From Anastatus disparis (taxonomy: Eukaryota; Arthropoda; Insecta; Hymenoptera; Eupelmidae), in contig JAFFSR010000347.1 of NCBI GenBank assembly GCA_017163975.1, positions 8,823,501-8,887,500 on the forward strand: a stretch of 64,000 nt of DNA, read 5' to 3'. Position numbers and translations under genes: made by a program. The notes under the pieces were generated by a model. That model did no database searches. It was not told where the DNA came from and was given only the letters and a program-made list of their open reading frames with translations. Shown in pieces: positions 35,923 to 48,689 of the stretch (position 1 is its first letter; every line of letters starts with the position of its first letter).

Positions 35923-36177
35923 GGGACATTTCATGTCAACTCGTACGTACTCATAATCACAGGCTTATCTATATATATGGAACATTTCATGACAACTCTC
36001 ACACACCTATCCGAGTTCTCAGGTTTTCATATATGGGACGTTTCATGTCAATTTTCATTCATGCAGACACACGTTAATGTACATGGGATTTTTTATGTAA
36101 ATTTCAACGCACGCACATACAGGTTTATATATATGGGACATTTCATGCTTATGCGCATGCACACACACACACAGGAT

Positions 36178-36212
<35 letters not shown>
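33450..36212 (+). repeat. Left satellite arm of the hAT element
   Basis: Apart from the palindrome at 33606-35187, this is built of units of about 60-80 bp with a GGGACATTTCATGTCAA core, TGCATGCAC and (TA)n spacers. GACATTTCATGTC is itself a short palindrome. A larger block of about 320 bp is duplicated (compare 35570-35800 and 35845-36120). The series continues at 40425-41045 after the LTR element. The right arm (48690-48958 and 53170-54510) carries the same units in reverse orientation. Confidence 0.85.
33606..35187. mobile_element. 1.58-kb near-perfect palindromic element
   Basis: Arms of about 720 bp (33606-34331 and 34461-35187) flank a spacer of about 130 bp. Terminal sequence is ATCGCTAAAAATCTGGGAAA. 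By eye only a handful of differences separate the arms (for example GTTGG against GTCGG near 34190/34605). No reading frame of note. It interrupts the satellite arm. Target duplication is hidden by (TA)n. Confidence 0.85.
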
Positions 36213-37534
36213 TGTAACGTTTTTATTTCCCGCGGGTGGGAAATATTACGTCTTTACCTCCTGTTGCCAGACGCTTCAGTGAGTGACCAGGGTTCGAGGT
36301 AGGAGGTCGGTTAGGACGGACGGTGGAAAGATGAAGGATAGTAAACGGGTTGACACGTTTCTTTATGCTAGGGAGTACCAGAGCTTTATTGTACTCTAAA
36401 CTCATATAATACAACGACGTATAACAATAATTGATGAAATGTAATAAACTAACCTAACTTATATAAACCAAAATGGCTAACCTAATATATGTACGCGTCA
36501 AACAAAGAAATAAAGATTGAATTTAATATAAACCACTTGACGGCTTATGCGCCTCTTGTTGGCGATAAAAATAAATGGAATCAAAAATAGTTTGAAATAA
36601 ATTTTTAGTCAAATAAGACTAACGGCGGTTAACGGCCTGGGCGGCTTTAATAAACAAACAAAGTTATAATAATTACGATATTAATAAACTATTCTATATA
36701 CGGTGGGTGGACTACACCCTTGATGCGGTGACGCGGAATATGGCTGAAGGCCTGTCATTCTCTAATACGCGACAACCACACGTGGTTAGAGAAATCTTAG
36801 CTTGCCTCTTTCCGGCGGCGGCAATAGGTGGGAAGCACCCTTAATACTAACTTAATGCTACGGTTATAATAGGTGGAAAAACACCTTAAAGTTATTATGA
36901 ACTAATTTTAGACAGGATGTCTTATATACGGATCGGCGCGGCGGCTCGGCGGTATACAACGGTTCGGTGTAAGTCGACCTTAATCTTAAATGTTAATTAA
37001 TAAAGAATTAAATAAAGTGGCTATTTACAAAACGGTCGGTACGGCGGCTCGGCAGTACAAACTAATATTAAGTTAAACTAATCTAATATATACAGGACGG
37101 GCGGTACGGCGGTACAGCGGTACGGCGGTGCGGAAGTGCATTGGCGGTTCTCTCGGTCGCATTCTATCTAAGCCAGCGAGCACACTCGGCAAAGATTAAT
37201 TGCGTCTCGACTCGCTTCTAATGGTTTGATACATTAAAGCGAGCGAGAGAGAGTGGCTTTTCTTATAAGGCGTAGGAGCCCCATATAAGAAAGCCAGTAC
37301 TGTATACTGCTTTCTCTCTCTATGCCAGCGAGCGCACTCGGCTAAGAGAGAGGGAGAGCACGATACCCAATGCCTCGACTCTTCGTTGAGGCTTAGCTCT
37401 TATATCTACCCGAGCTCGCTGTTCCTCTTGCGGAAGCAGCAAAAACTGACGGCACCTGGCGGTTGAGCCTGTTACTATCGTGCCTCGCGGGAGATTTGAA
37501 TGACCTGTCTGCACGATTATGAATAATCGTTGCA
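36213..37534. repeat. 5' LTR
   Basis: Complete LTR with TG and CA ends. It holds paired segments such as TTCTCTAA with TTAGAGAA (about 36759-36792), GGTGG-CACC pairs (36700-36890), and tracts of GGCGGCTCGGCGG. CTTATAT at about 37398 may be the TATA box. Confidence 0.8.
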
Positions 37535-38185
37535 CACCCCCCTTACGTCGGAGAGTGAACGACAGTGAACGTCGTGATACCGTAAAGTAAACCACGCGAA
37601 CAATTCAGGAATATAATTAACTAATTAAAAAAAAAATACGATCATACCTCGCTGGTTGACGGTTGTCCATACACTTACAGACGCAGTTACCATGCTGTTG
37701 CTCATGCCCACTGACCTTTGGTTTGTCAATCTCATCCTTCAATACCTGGCTTCCGTTGGCCTCACAGATTTGACTCGTCAGCCCCTGGTGGCCTTTGAAC
37801 GGTTGTCTGCCTGAGGTGTTATATACTGAGGGTGATGTGGGTGATGGAGCAATGGATGTTTGTCTGGTCGGTTCGGTGATCTTCTTCTTTCTTCTTTTTG
37901 TCGGTGTATGTCAACGGTTAAAAAGACAAATTTTTAGTAGCTTTTAATAATGCGAAAGGGCGGACGGACGGGTTATCCGGAATTTAGACCGACAGCGCGA
38001 GCCTACGCTTACATTTAAGCTAAATTTATTCTAATCTAAACTAACTTAACAATATGAGTAATATTTACAACGTGTCGGACAGGATATGGAAACACAGGAA
38101 ATAATAAACTGGAAAGAAATGAAAGATTATATTTTTATTGGTTCTGGATAAATGAATAAAAATTAAATTTTGTAAAGTTTGATGT

Positions 38186-39432
38186 GCGGTTGCCATGTGA
38201 CTTATGTAAAAATGGCGAACGAGTAAAAAAAAATTTTTTCACGGATTGCTGGTTTAAATTGGATTTTAAAGTTATACGCCATGCAACTTATTGTTACAAA
38301 AGGCGGATGAGTTTAATAAAAAACGATGTCAATCGGTTTACCGGTTTTCTTTAAGCTCTAGCGTCATGTAGCGTTTATTACAAATGGCGGGCGATTACAT
38401 AAATAATAATCAAGTTTTTATTTAACCGGAAATTCGTATGTTTGGTCGTCATGCAACTTTAGTTGCGAGTTTTGACGGATCGGTAATTAAGCTGTTTTAA
38501 AAAACATCTTACGGCGGTAAGGAGAGAATTCCTTCTGGTTTTCCCGAGTATCAGTTTACTCGCGGGTTTTTCGGTCGGTTCGGTACGGATTACAGTCGGC
38601 TTCAAATTGGTGAGTTGCGGATAGCGGACTGTACAGGTGCTTCAACACGGTACAAATATATACCCGTTGCGGTAAGCAAGCGGTAAGAAAAAAAAAGAAA
38701 TTTTTCTTCGGTCGTCATGTGACGTTTTAAATTTTTAATAACGGACGGACAGGATAACCGATCAATTCGGTGGCTGTAAATGATCAACGCGGTTTATAAC
38801 GTTTGATTCAAAACTGACAGTCAAAGGAGATCGGGTCCTGTTTAAACGGTTATGTAACGTATTGTTACAACTGGCGGCAGGCGAATTATCACGGTTTTTA
38901 CGGAGTCCATATGTAATGGCGGCCAATGACGGTAGAGAAAGGAAAAAGAAAAAAAATATAAGAAATTTCGGTCGGTAAGACGGATATCTGTTCAGGCGGC
39001 ATGTAACGTTTAGAAAAAATCTACGTTAATCACTTAACTGGAAGTCTATTTGTTCGGATGTTATGTAATGTAACATTTTGATGGAGAAAAAAAAAAAATT
39101 TTCGGCCGGTGAGACGGGTAGAGTTCATATGTTCGAGCGCCATGTAACATTTTTATTACAAGTGGCGTATGAGATAGACATTAAATGGTAAACGGTTTTT
39201 ATTTCCGGTATTGTGGGGACCTACTGTTTCGGGCGCTATGTAATATTTTTATTACAAGTGGCGAATGATTTAAAATAAACTTTTGATTTGTTAAACTAGA
39301 AGTCCAATAGTTCGGACGCCATGTAACATTTTGTTACAAGTGGCGAATGATTTTTTTGCAATTAAATTTTAATTGGATAACCGGAAGTCCATATGTTCGG
39401 GCGCCATGTAACATTTTGTTACATTTTGTTAC
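38186..39432. repeat. Twelve degenerate hairpin units in the LTR-element interior
   Basis: Units spaced 70-270 bp apart (mostly 70-140) carry CGCCATGTAACATTTTGTTACA followed by AGTGGCGAATGA or a variant. GCCA-TGTAACA pairs with TGTTACA-TGGC, giving a hairpin each time. Clear copies begin near 38192, 38279, 38350, 38446, 38713, 38853, 38995, 39055, 39134, 39229, 39313 and 39396. The last ones are best conserved, next to the 3' LTR. Confidence 0.75.
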
Positions 39433-39498
39433 AATTTAATTAAATTAATAGTAATTCTTATTAATTCATTATTAACTAATATTTGATATTAAGGGTGA

Positions 39499-40365
39499 TG
39501 TAACGTTTTTATTTCCCGCGGGTGGGAAATATTACGTCTTTACCTCCTGTTGCCAGACGCTTCAGTGAGTGACCAGGGTTCGAGGCAGGAGGTCGGTTAG
39601 GACGGACGGTGGAAAGATGAAGGATAGTAAACGGGTTGACACGTTTCTTTATGCTAGGGAGTACCAGAGCTTTATTGTACTCTAAACTCATATAATACAA
39701 CGACGTATAACAATAATTGATGAAATGTAATAAACTAACCTAACTTATATAAACCAAAATGGCTAACCTAATATATGTACGCGTCAAACAAAGAAATAAA
39801 GATTGAATTTAATATAAACCACTTGACGGCTTATGCGCCTCTTGTTGGCGATAAAAATAAATGGAATCAAAAATAGTTTGAAATAAATTTTTAGTCAAAT
39901 AAGACTAACGGCGGTTAACGGCCTGGGCGGCTTTAATAAACAAACAAAGTTATAATAATTACGATATTAATAAACTATTCTATATACGGTGGGTGGACTA
40001 CACCCTTGATGCGGTGACGCGGAATATGGCTGAAGGCCTGTGATTCTCTAATACGCGACAACCACACGTGGTTAGAGAAATCTTAGCTGGCCTCTTTCCG
40101 GCGGCGGCAATAGGTGGGAAGCACCCTTAATACTAACTTAATGCTACGGTTATAATAGGTGGAAAAACACCTTAAAGTTATTATGAACTAATTTTAGACA
40201 GGATGTCTTATCGGCGCGGCGGCTCGGCGGTATACAACGGTTCGGTGTAAGTCGACCTTAATCTTAAATGTTAATTAATAAAGAATTAAATAAAGTGGCT
40301 ATTTATTTATCTGCCTCGCGGGAGATTTGAATGACCTGTCTGCACGATTATGAATAATCGTTGCA
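39499..40365. repeat. 3' LTR, internally deleted
   Basis: Collinear with the 5' LTR up to about 40300, then jumps to the last 55-60 bp of the LTR. The deletion removes the putative promoter segment. Confidence 0.8.
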
Positions 40366-40369
40366 TAAT

Positions 40370-40427
<58 letters not shown>

Positions 40428-40992
40428 ACATTTCATGTCAACTCGTATGTACTCATAATTACAGGCTTTTCTATATATATGGAACATTTCATGACAACTC
40501 TCACACACCTATCCGAGTTCCTTCAGGTTTACATATATGGGACGTTACATGTCAATTTGCATTCATGCATACACGCTTTTATATACATGCGACTCTTTAT
40601 GTCAACTCATGTACGACCTTACAGACAGATTTTTGCATATGTATATGGTCCATTTCATATCGACCTGCTCACGTTCACCCGCAATTTTTTTGTTCATATG
40701 TATATATATATATATATATGGGACATTTCATGACAACTTGTACATACCTATCTAAGTACCCTTAGATTTATATAGATGAGACGTTTCATGTCAATTCGCA
40801 TGCATGCACACACGCGTTCATGTACGTGGGACTTTTCATGTCGACTCACAAGCATGATATAAACATATATATACATAAGGGACATTTCATGTAGAATCGC
40901 ACGTACACACACGGGTTTATATAAGTTTATATGGAAAATTTAATTTCAACTCATACGCGCACGCACACGCTCACACATACCAACACATTTAA

Positions 40993-41045
<53 letters not shown>
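40370..41045 (+). repeat. Left satellite arm, continued
   Basis: (TA)n tracts at 40370-40424 and about 41000-41044 bracket units with GGGACATTTCATG and ATTCGCATGCATGCACAC, matching the units to the left of the LTR element. Confidence 0.85.
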
Positions 41046-41049
<4 letters not shown>

Positions 41050-42500
41050 CTTTACCTTATCGATGTAGACAATATTTAAAAAATAGTTATTTATTATGCT
41101 GTGGTACCCACGATCGCCGTCTTTGGATACCTAAGTGTTAATGACAACTCAAACATCATCTACAGCTAAAACTTCTGAAATTCAACTTATAGTTTAATAA
41201 CTACTTTGAAATTGTTTCAAATGTTATCTAGCCAAACATGGATGTTCCGAGTAAGATAAACATTGTCTACAAGAATATCTTTTGAAATTTAGCCATTATT
41301 TATTAATAACATGTACGTTTCCCGAGATGACATCTCACAATATCCAGGTGATCCTGGCTACCTGGTAATCGTCTATATGAATGAATTTTGAAATTTTCTA
41401 TACCGATTATGAAGTTTCCAGACATTTGCAGGGACTACGTCAAATGAAACTTGAAGATTCTTTTAGATTTCGATTCTAAGGTTGTTTGATTAGGTCGGAG
41501 AATACTCGGAAATAAAAAGATTTTAAAAGAACAATTGTTTAAGATTCATGCAAGTTCCATAAAATATGTTGATTTACTCGTAGTCGATACCCATACATAA
41601 AGATCATTCATACAAATCATCTCGCATATAAATTTGCGGTAGTATCCCTACTAATTTATGAATTTTTCGTTCGAATAATGCCAGCGAAATTTAACTTCGA
41701 GAAAGCATATGACTATTGTAATTAGTGAATAATTTTAACATTTTTTCATCAAACATCATTCCGATATACAGAGGTAATAAGCGCTATTATTTAAAAAATT
41801 TGAGAATTTATGAATCTTAGCAATTATTTACTTACCACGAAAGTTAAGAAATCATATTAGTAATTCATTTTATTTGAATTCAATCATTTAAAATCTATAT
41901 AAGTCAAATTCCAAAGATAAAGAAATTCTGAATTAGTTATGCATTTACATATCATTTTTATTAAATCTTTAACATTTTTGTTTATTGAACCGAACAATAA
42001 ATATTCTTGCTATTTACATGAAATCATAAAACTTTAATTTTTTACAAAAATAAAAAGTAATATTTTTAAACATCATTTATTATGAATATTATTTCCTTAA
42101 TAGACATAAATCTCTGAAATCATTAGAGATATCTAATACTATTACAAAATTATAGAAAATAAAGATATATTTTAAGAGAAAGAATCATATTTCTGTCCTT
42201 TGCTACTAAGAAACTTGGTTTTTCGAATAAAAAAAAATAAATTAAAATGGAGATAATATATTGACTATGAATAAGATTTACATAATTAGACGCATTTATG
42301 CATATTGTGTATGGACTATGGATACATCGTATATTAATTATGTGGGCTCATATAAATACACAGGTTCTCTATAGCTCTTTATGCATGACTTCTGAATTTT
42401 TTTCTGTACCATGTGACCTTATATAAAGCAATAAAACAATTTTTTTCATGTCATTTATTTAAATTATTTATTTACTTCATGCTGGTAAAAATTTACAATA
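41046..42500. other. hAT interior, no gene
   Basis: AT-rich sequence downstream of the transposase pseudogene. No frame or repeat is recognised. Confidence 0.45.
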
Positions 42501-42504
42501 TTAT

Positions 42505-42810
42505 ATGTGGCGATAACTCAGCCAATGTACATTTTTGGTTAATTTTTAATATCATGATTGCATATTTAACACAAGAGTTTGAATAATAACTTTTCAAGTG
42601 GCGATTACTCAGCCAATGTAAGCTTTCATATATTTTATAATATCGCGATTACTTTCTAATATGAAACATTTAAAAAGAATTTATGAATTGGCGATTACTC
42701 AGCCAATGTAAGCTTTCATATATTTCATAATATCGCGATTATTTTCTAATATGAAACATTTAAAAATAATTTATGCAGTGGCGATTACTCAGCCAATATA
42801 AATCTTTCGA
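42505..42810. repeat. Four GGCGATTACTCAGCCAATGT repeats, about 90-bp period
   Basis: Copies of GGCGAT(T/A)ACTCAGCCAAT start near 42509, 42600, 42690 and 42780, with TAAGCTTTCATATAT and ATCGCGATTA between them. ATCGCGAT is a perfect 8-bp palindrome. They lie about 180 bp beyond the transposase stop codon. Confidence 0.85.
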
Positions 42811-42986
42811 TGATTTTGAATATCACGATTATTATTTTAAAAAATTTTTACCTATTCATATTGAAAGATTGCTTTTATAAAAAATGTTTCTGTATAATTA
42901 TAAATATTCAATTATAAATTATTAAACTTTTTGCTCATTCATAAAAATAATAAAATAAGTATTATTAAGTTCAAAGCTTTATACCC

Positions 42987-45900
42987 TTACAAATAACTTT
43001 TAAGTCCATTTGCTTTATACAGTACTCGTTTTTTGAATTCCATATCGGACAATCTATTAAATTTTGGCATGTTCATTAAAGTAGCATAAGAAAATAATCT
43101 TTCTACTGGAGCTGAAGAAGGTAATGTGGTATTAAATTTCAAAAATAAGCTTTTAACAACTGGCAAATTATTTAAAGACTTCAAAGACATCCTTTTTTTT
43201 CATTTAAAAACCTCATTAGTTCATTTTCTTCTTGTTCTTGAGGTGCAAAAGCCGTGTTTAGTAATGCATTTGAGCTGTCATCATCAAAATCAAAAAACGT
43301 GTCTTCAGTATCCTCATTATCTGGAACAGCTGATTCCGGCTTTTTAGGCCTAACCAATTCTTCAACAAGCCTTTTTATTTTTGCTTGTGTATTTTTATCA
43401 AAGCACGAAATCCATTTTGCTCTAAATTTGGGGTGCGTGAGTGCTTAGCTGCTAATTCGCCATTGTTAATGATTTCAAAAAAATCATGAAATCTTTTGTC
43501 TCAAGCTTCCTTTTAATATTTCAACAGTGGCTCACACATAGACAAACTTTTATTTGCCGATAAAGTATTCCATTTTTTAACGGATAGTCAACAATGTTGG
43601 TAAAAGATAACCATAATGACAATCTTTTCCTCTTTGTAAAATATCAATTGCTGAAGCCAGGGGTTGACACAATTTCAAATAGTCTTCAATAAATTCAAAA
43701 TCTTTTTTTCTTAAGATTTTATTAAATTCCAACATGTCATGAATTCTTTCATCATCAATTTTTTCTTTTAACGAAATGATTTGCTTAAAGGCGTCATACG
43801 TAGAATTCCACCTTGTTATAACGGGCCTCTGTAAACTGTATTCAAAAATTTTTTTCATTTCTTCTCGTTTTTTTGGTGATCTTAAACATTTTCATAATTG
43901 TTGGCATTTTTCCATGACAAATTTATGACACTTTTTAATATTTGGAACTCTGTCAATTGCGTCTACAAGATCTTTTGTTGCAATCAAACTCAAGGTATAG
44001 CTGACCTATCGAAAATGACGAGATAGTGTTATATTTGAAAATATTGCTTCGTCTTCTACAGGATTTACATTATCGATACTGTTCATAAACAGTGATTCTT
44101 CGCCATCATTTTCTTCAAACTCTTCCATTTCCTCTTTAGAATCATTTGAATCCTCATCTGCAATAATTTTTATATAATAATTTGAAAATTTATTAAGATT
44201 TTATAAAGATTTTTCATATAAATTTGAAGTTCAATTTTTTCATTTTTTTTATTATATTTATAACTTTTAAGCAAAATTAGCTTTTTTAATAAATTTAGAT
44301 TTGTTTGATTAAATTTTGTTCCATGAGAAATTATAAAATCTAAAGAAAATCTACCGATAATTGACAGTTATTAATATACTTTATTATTCAATATTAATTT
44401 AATTCAAGAATTGATTATATTCATCCAATAATTTAAATGTCTATTTATTTAATTTTTAATACAATTGATTCAAAATAACAATTTATATAACCTGGAAAAT
44501 AATTTTCTGGATTTTCTATTCCAAATTCTTTAAAGGCTTTAACAAAATTTTTCCCATTATCCGTAACTGTAGATACAATTTTTTCAGTAGTTAGCTCGAA
44601 AGTCGAATAGATAATAGATAGTTGCTCTGCTATATTGGAAAAGGTATGCGATCCTTCATATCGACTACAAGCTTAAGCTGCTGATCTTCTTTCCAAAGAT
44701 ATATCATCAATCTGCAAATAGAAATAATTTTGATTTTATTGTAATTTCTTAACTACTTTATGTAAATAACATGTTATCTTACCCGATGAGCAGTTACACC
44801 TAAAAATCTTCTATTCGACCCAGTCCAAATATCTGCTGTTGTACAGACATGGTTTGCATTAGCTAAAGCCATTTTAATCTTGTCTAATTGTTTATAATAT
44901 AAATCATCAACTTTTTTTCCAGCAGTATAACGAGTCAAATGCTTTAACGGAGCGTCACCATGTTTAATTTTGAAATCTAAATATTTTAAATAAAATGTTA
45001 TTCATTAATATAATAAAAAAAATATTATATAAAATATACAACCATTAAATATTTTTCGAAAAGCTGAATCTTCAACTAGAAAGTTGATTTCTCAATAAAA
45101 ACTGAACAACATTTTTTTCAAAAGTATTTTGAGAAAAAGCACATGTCACACATGTCGATAAACTACATCATTTTCATCTTCATGATCACCATCCAATTTT
45201 TAAAATTTTTTATATTGCTGATAGCTTTGTAGTTTATCTTCATGTTTTCTCTAAAAATATAATTATTTTAAATCATAAAATTAATACAAAATAAACATTT
45301 AATATTATTAAAATTTTTTGGTTTTGTATGAAATAGTATATTTTTCACCTAGAGCGAGTAAAAATGAAGAACTCCTGTTTGGCTTGGATGACAATTTACA
45401 TAAAATTAAAGTCATTCTTCATTTACTCTCGAGGTGAAAATACAAATTTTCCAACAAGAGGCCAAAAATACCATATTCTATTTTCGACGACAGGAGAAAA
45501 TATGGTACTTTTGGACTAGGTGTTAATAAAGCAATTTGATGACATTGTAAAAAAGTGAACACAACATTTAATTCTGTGTTTACTATATCAGATAAAATTT
45601 AGTATTATTGTCACCTACCAACATGGCTGACCTTTTTTTCTGATAAGGTACATAACTTTAATATAAATAATGTTCAATTTTATATATCCATAGGAGAAAA
45701 TTCATCATTGAACAAGATATTTATTGAAACATGATACTTGATATTTCATCTAAATATTAACCTTATATTTGAATGTACTGTCAGAAAAAAACATCAAAAT
45801 TTTTTTTCAATTTATACCATTTAATATTGACCTTATCAAGGTATTTTTAAAAAAGTACAATTTTTACTTTTTAAATTTTGCAAGTCACAATAACAATAAA

Positions 45901-46315
45901 TAAACTAGTTGATTTAATAACATATACATATAAAAACAATAACCTTTAAATGGCGATGAAAATTTGATGAAACTTTAAGATTTCCATGAATAATTTGGTT
46001 ACAAGTCATGCATTTTGCTATGATTTTATCGCCATTTGATTTCGTCAAATCTGCTTCGAAAAATTTTCCATCCAAATAACAAGTTTTACAGCAGACATCT
46101 AACATTTCTTTTTTCTCATCACTTAATGAAACAGAAGGCGCCGTTGAAACATTTGTAACTCCTGTAGAATTACTCAATCGTGATAACTCATAATGGGTAC
46201 CATTATTTGCTGTCCCCTGACTTCCATCATCATGTAATGGTTCACCATCTATACCAACTCTTAAACTAGCTAGCAATTCATCTGTATTATCTACTGAATG
46301 TTCTTTACTGTTCAT
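42987..46315 (-). pseudogene. hAT transposase gene, multi-exon, inactivated
   Basis: Cut-and-paste transposase of the hAT superfamily, read leftward. Exon 1 (46315-45944) starts with ATG and carries a BED-type zinc finger (CMTCNQIIHGN, SNFHRHLK) ending in a GT donor. A second exon near 45250-45050 (KHEDKLQSYQQYKKF) is damaged. A third (ends 44783 at GT) holds the first catalytic block, TTADIWTGSNRRFLGVTAH. The fourth (44711-44492, AG and GT sites) holds VTDNGKNFVKAFKEFG. The last region begins near 44162, with YTLSLIATKD and RPVITRWNSTYDAFKQ, and ends in the C-terminal dimerisation block with SAPVERLFSYA (43094-43126) and a stop at 42987. In-frame stops occur in exons 2 and 4 and at least three times in the last region. 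Confidence 0.85.
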
Positions 46316-47460
46316 TTTAAATCCTTAAAGTGAACAACAAAACAATGAATAACATGATAAAATACAATGTATTTATAGGTTTTTCTTAATACGTATCTAG
46401 TACCTTGATTTACATGTAGGAGGCGCGGACGCCCCTCATATATATACACTTCCGTTGCATGTACCGCCATGAAATCGATTCACTCCCGTATAATTTTTTT
46501 ATACGTCTCTTATGGGAGGTGTATACCGTCGCTAAAGAAGTTTCACTTCAAAATATAATATTTATAATGACGTTATTGAGAAAAGTACGGAATGCCAAAG
46601 TAAAAGGTTATGTTACACAGATATCTACGTTTCCTAATTTTTTCAAAAAATTGTCAGCCAGTTTTATGTTACTGTACAAAGATTTGCATTTATATTAATT
46701 GCGGTAATAAAATAACTGGTGATCTATAAATTATTCTTTTAGTTACAGATTAATCATATATTTTCATACACAAAACATATACAAAAAATTTTATAGGTCT
46801 AAATGATAAAAGTGTTGAAATGAGACAATGTAAATTAAAAAATTTTTTTTTTCTATGAATTGTTTAATGAATTCCGTAATGAATTGTTTTCTCGAATACT
46901 ATAAACTTTAGATAAATACTTAAAACAATAATTTATCTTAAATAAATAACACATTTTGCAAATTATAATATGAAGATATTTGAGTTTATCTAATTGGTGA
47001 AATAATATAATTAAATAAAAAAATGTTTTTTTCATGTTGAAAACACGTTGTTAAAAAAAACCAATAATTGAAAAAATGCACTAAAAAGTATTAAATAAAT
47101 TAATTGAATTTCTTAAATTTACTTTTATACAGTTTCATTGCAATAATCAAGATAAAATTTTACAGCAAAAATTATAAAAGAAAAGGGTGTGCACTGATTT
47201 TCAGTAAATCTAATAATAATTTCAATACTATCTTTAATAATTTCTTAAAAAGATTTTAGAAAAAATTTCAGCAACCATACTTTTCTTTTTAAATTGTTGT
47301 TGTAAAATTTTCTATTGATTATTGCAATGAAACTATATAAAAGTAATAACAAGAAAGTTAATTTATTTATTTTATACTTTTTAGTCTATTTATTCAATTA
47401 TTGTATTTTATTTCTAAAGCATGTTTTTAAAATTTTGTATTTTCTATTTTTAAGTTAAAA
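46316..47460. other. hAT interior upstream of the transposase, no gene
   Basis: AT-rich. Should contain the transposase promoter, but no clear TATA/initiator pair was found. Confidence 0.4.
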
Positions 47461-48015
47461 TTGTTTTTATTATCATTTAGAGTTACATTGCAACCAGACT
47501 TTTCGAAGATCACACTCAGGTACATCCGTTATCGGCGACTTGATACTCCGGTTCGACCTCTCCATCCAAAATCATTATTATGCATTATAGATTCACTTTC
47601 AAAACTCGAATTAGGTTTTAGCAGCCCCAAAATCTCCCGAAGAATCCACCTCGACCCAGAGAAAGCCTCTCCACTTGTACTTCCTCGGAGACGACGTTCA
47701 TGCGTATTCTGGACAACGTGCATCACTTTGTGGCAATTGTTTGATCTCAAATTCGGTTTTAGCAACCCTGAAAACCCCCGAGAAACTTGCCTCGACCCAA
47801 AGAAAGCCTCCCCATTTATACTTCCTCGGAGATGACTTTTCACACCCATTATCATCGACCTGGATGTCCAGGTACCAAAATGACAACTGATTATTGTATT
47901 GTCATCCAAGACCAAAGTCTATGCCAATTGTCAGAATTTATATCTGTCAAAAAGTGCCTGAAATCGAGCGCGCAAGATTTGATTACAGACAGACAAACAA
48001 ACAAACAGACATGAA
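47461..48015 (+). repeat. Unclassified repeat with an internal doublet and CAGACAAACA tail
   Basis: A GC-richer segment in AT-rich DNA. GGTTTTAGCA(G/A)CCC, TCGACCCA(G/A)AGAAAGCCTC and TACTTCCTCGGAGA occur twice, about 140 bp apart (from about 47612 and 47756). The unit ends in GATTACAGACAGACAAACAA, a tail often seen on dispersed insect retroposons. No reverse transcriptase is present. A 3' fragment of a non-LTR element is possible. Confidence 0.45.
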
Positions 48016-48689
48016 GGCGAATATAAGAAAAGCGTATATAAAAAAATAATATTTACCTACGTAAGTCTGCTTTAAGACTAATTATCTTTCGTTTTTTATG
48101 ACAAAAACAAGTAAATTGAATTTGAGAAAATTTCTATAAGTTACTTAAATTTATGAAAAAGTCAATATAAATCGTCATTTTTGCAGAATTATGAAGATTA
48201 TGATTATTTTCGCGGAAATTATAAAGTTATGGAAATTATTTATGAAAACGTTTTCGATTGGAAAATTTGTGATTATTGCAGTTGAATTTTGTTACATCAT
48301 CATCAGTTATATCCTCGTTAAAATGACCCGAAAATTTCTGAAAGAATCGGAACAAATATTTTTCCGGTCTTTAAAGAATGTTTAAGAACTATTATGAAAT
48401 GAAAATTGATAAATGTTTCAAGTTTTCCGAATCGTTCCGACATTGAAATTTCAATTATAAGCCGTTATTCATAAAATTTGGAAAAGTCTATTGTATGCAA
48501 CTATTTTTCCAGTGATTCAGTTGCAATTTATAAAATTTTGAATTTGGGTGATTCATTATGTTTCTTTCCGTAATATTTATCTGATGTTGGAGCTGCAGCA
48601 ATCGAGTTTTGCTTTTTTTATTTCATTAATATCATTTTAAATCCGTAAATTAATAGTATATTGTGTAACAAGTAAGGTTTAGTTGACTA
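48016..48689. other. hAT interior, no gene
   Basis: AT-rich, nothing recognised. Confidence 0.4.

Larger units (their letters stand above)
36213..40365. mobile_element. Non-coding LTR retroelement
   Basis: Two direct repeats starting TGTAACGTTTTTATTTCCCG and ending CGTTGCA bracket a 1.96-kb interior with no gag or pol frame. The 5' LTR is 36213-37534 (1,322 bp) and the 3' LTR 39499-40365 (867 bp). The 3' copy lacks about 440 bp, joined at CTATTTA near 40300, as well as about 10 bp near 40210. Otherwise the two differ at only a few positions in the stretches compared, so insertion was fairly recent. No clear tRNA primer site follows the 5' LTR. Flanks are AT-rich and no clean duplication is visible. 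Confidence 0.85.

Noticed and set aside
35286..36282. Frames of 100-195 codons with repeated GTFHV/WDISC blocks
   Set aside because: These are translations of the satellite units; the same blocks appear in reversed order on the other arm.
42505..42810. CRISPR-like array of four repeats
   Set aside because: The spacers are themselves repeated, so this is a 90-bp tandem repeat.
47461..47915. Possible protein of about 125 codons on either strand
   Set aside because: Overlapping frames arise from a GC-richer doublet repeat; no domain or conserved motif is visible.
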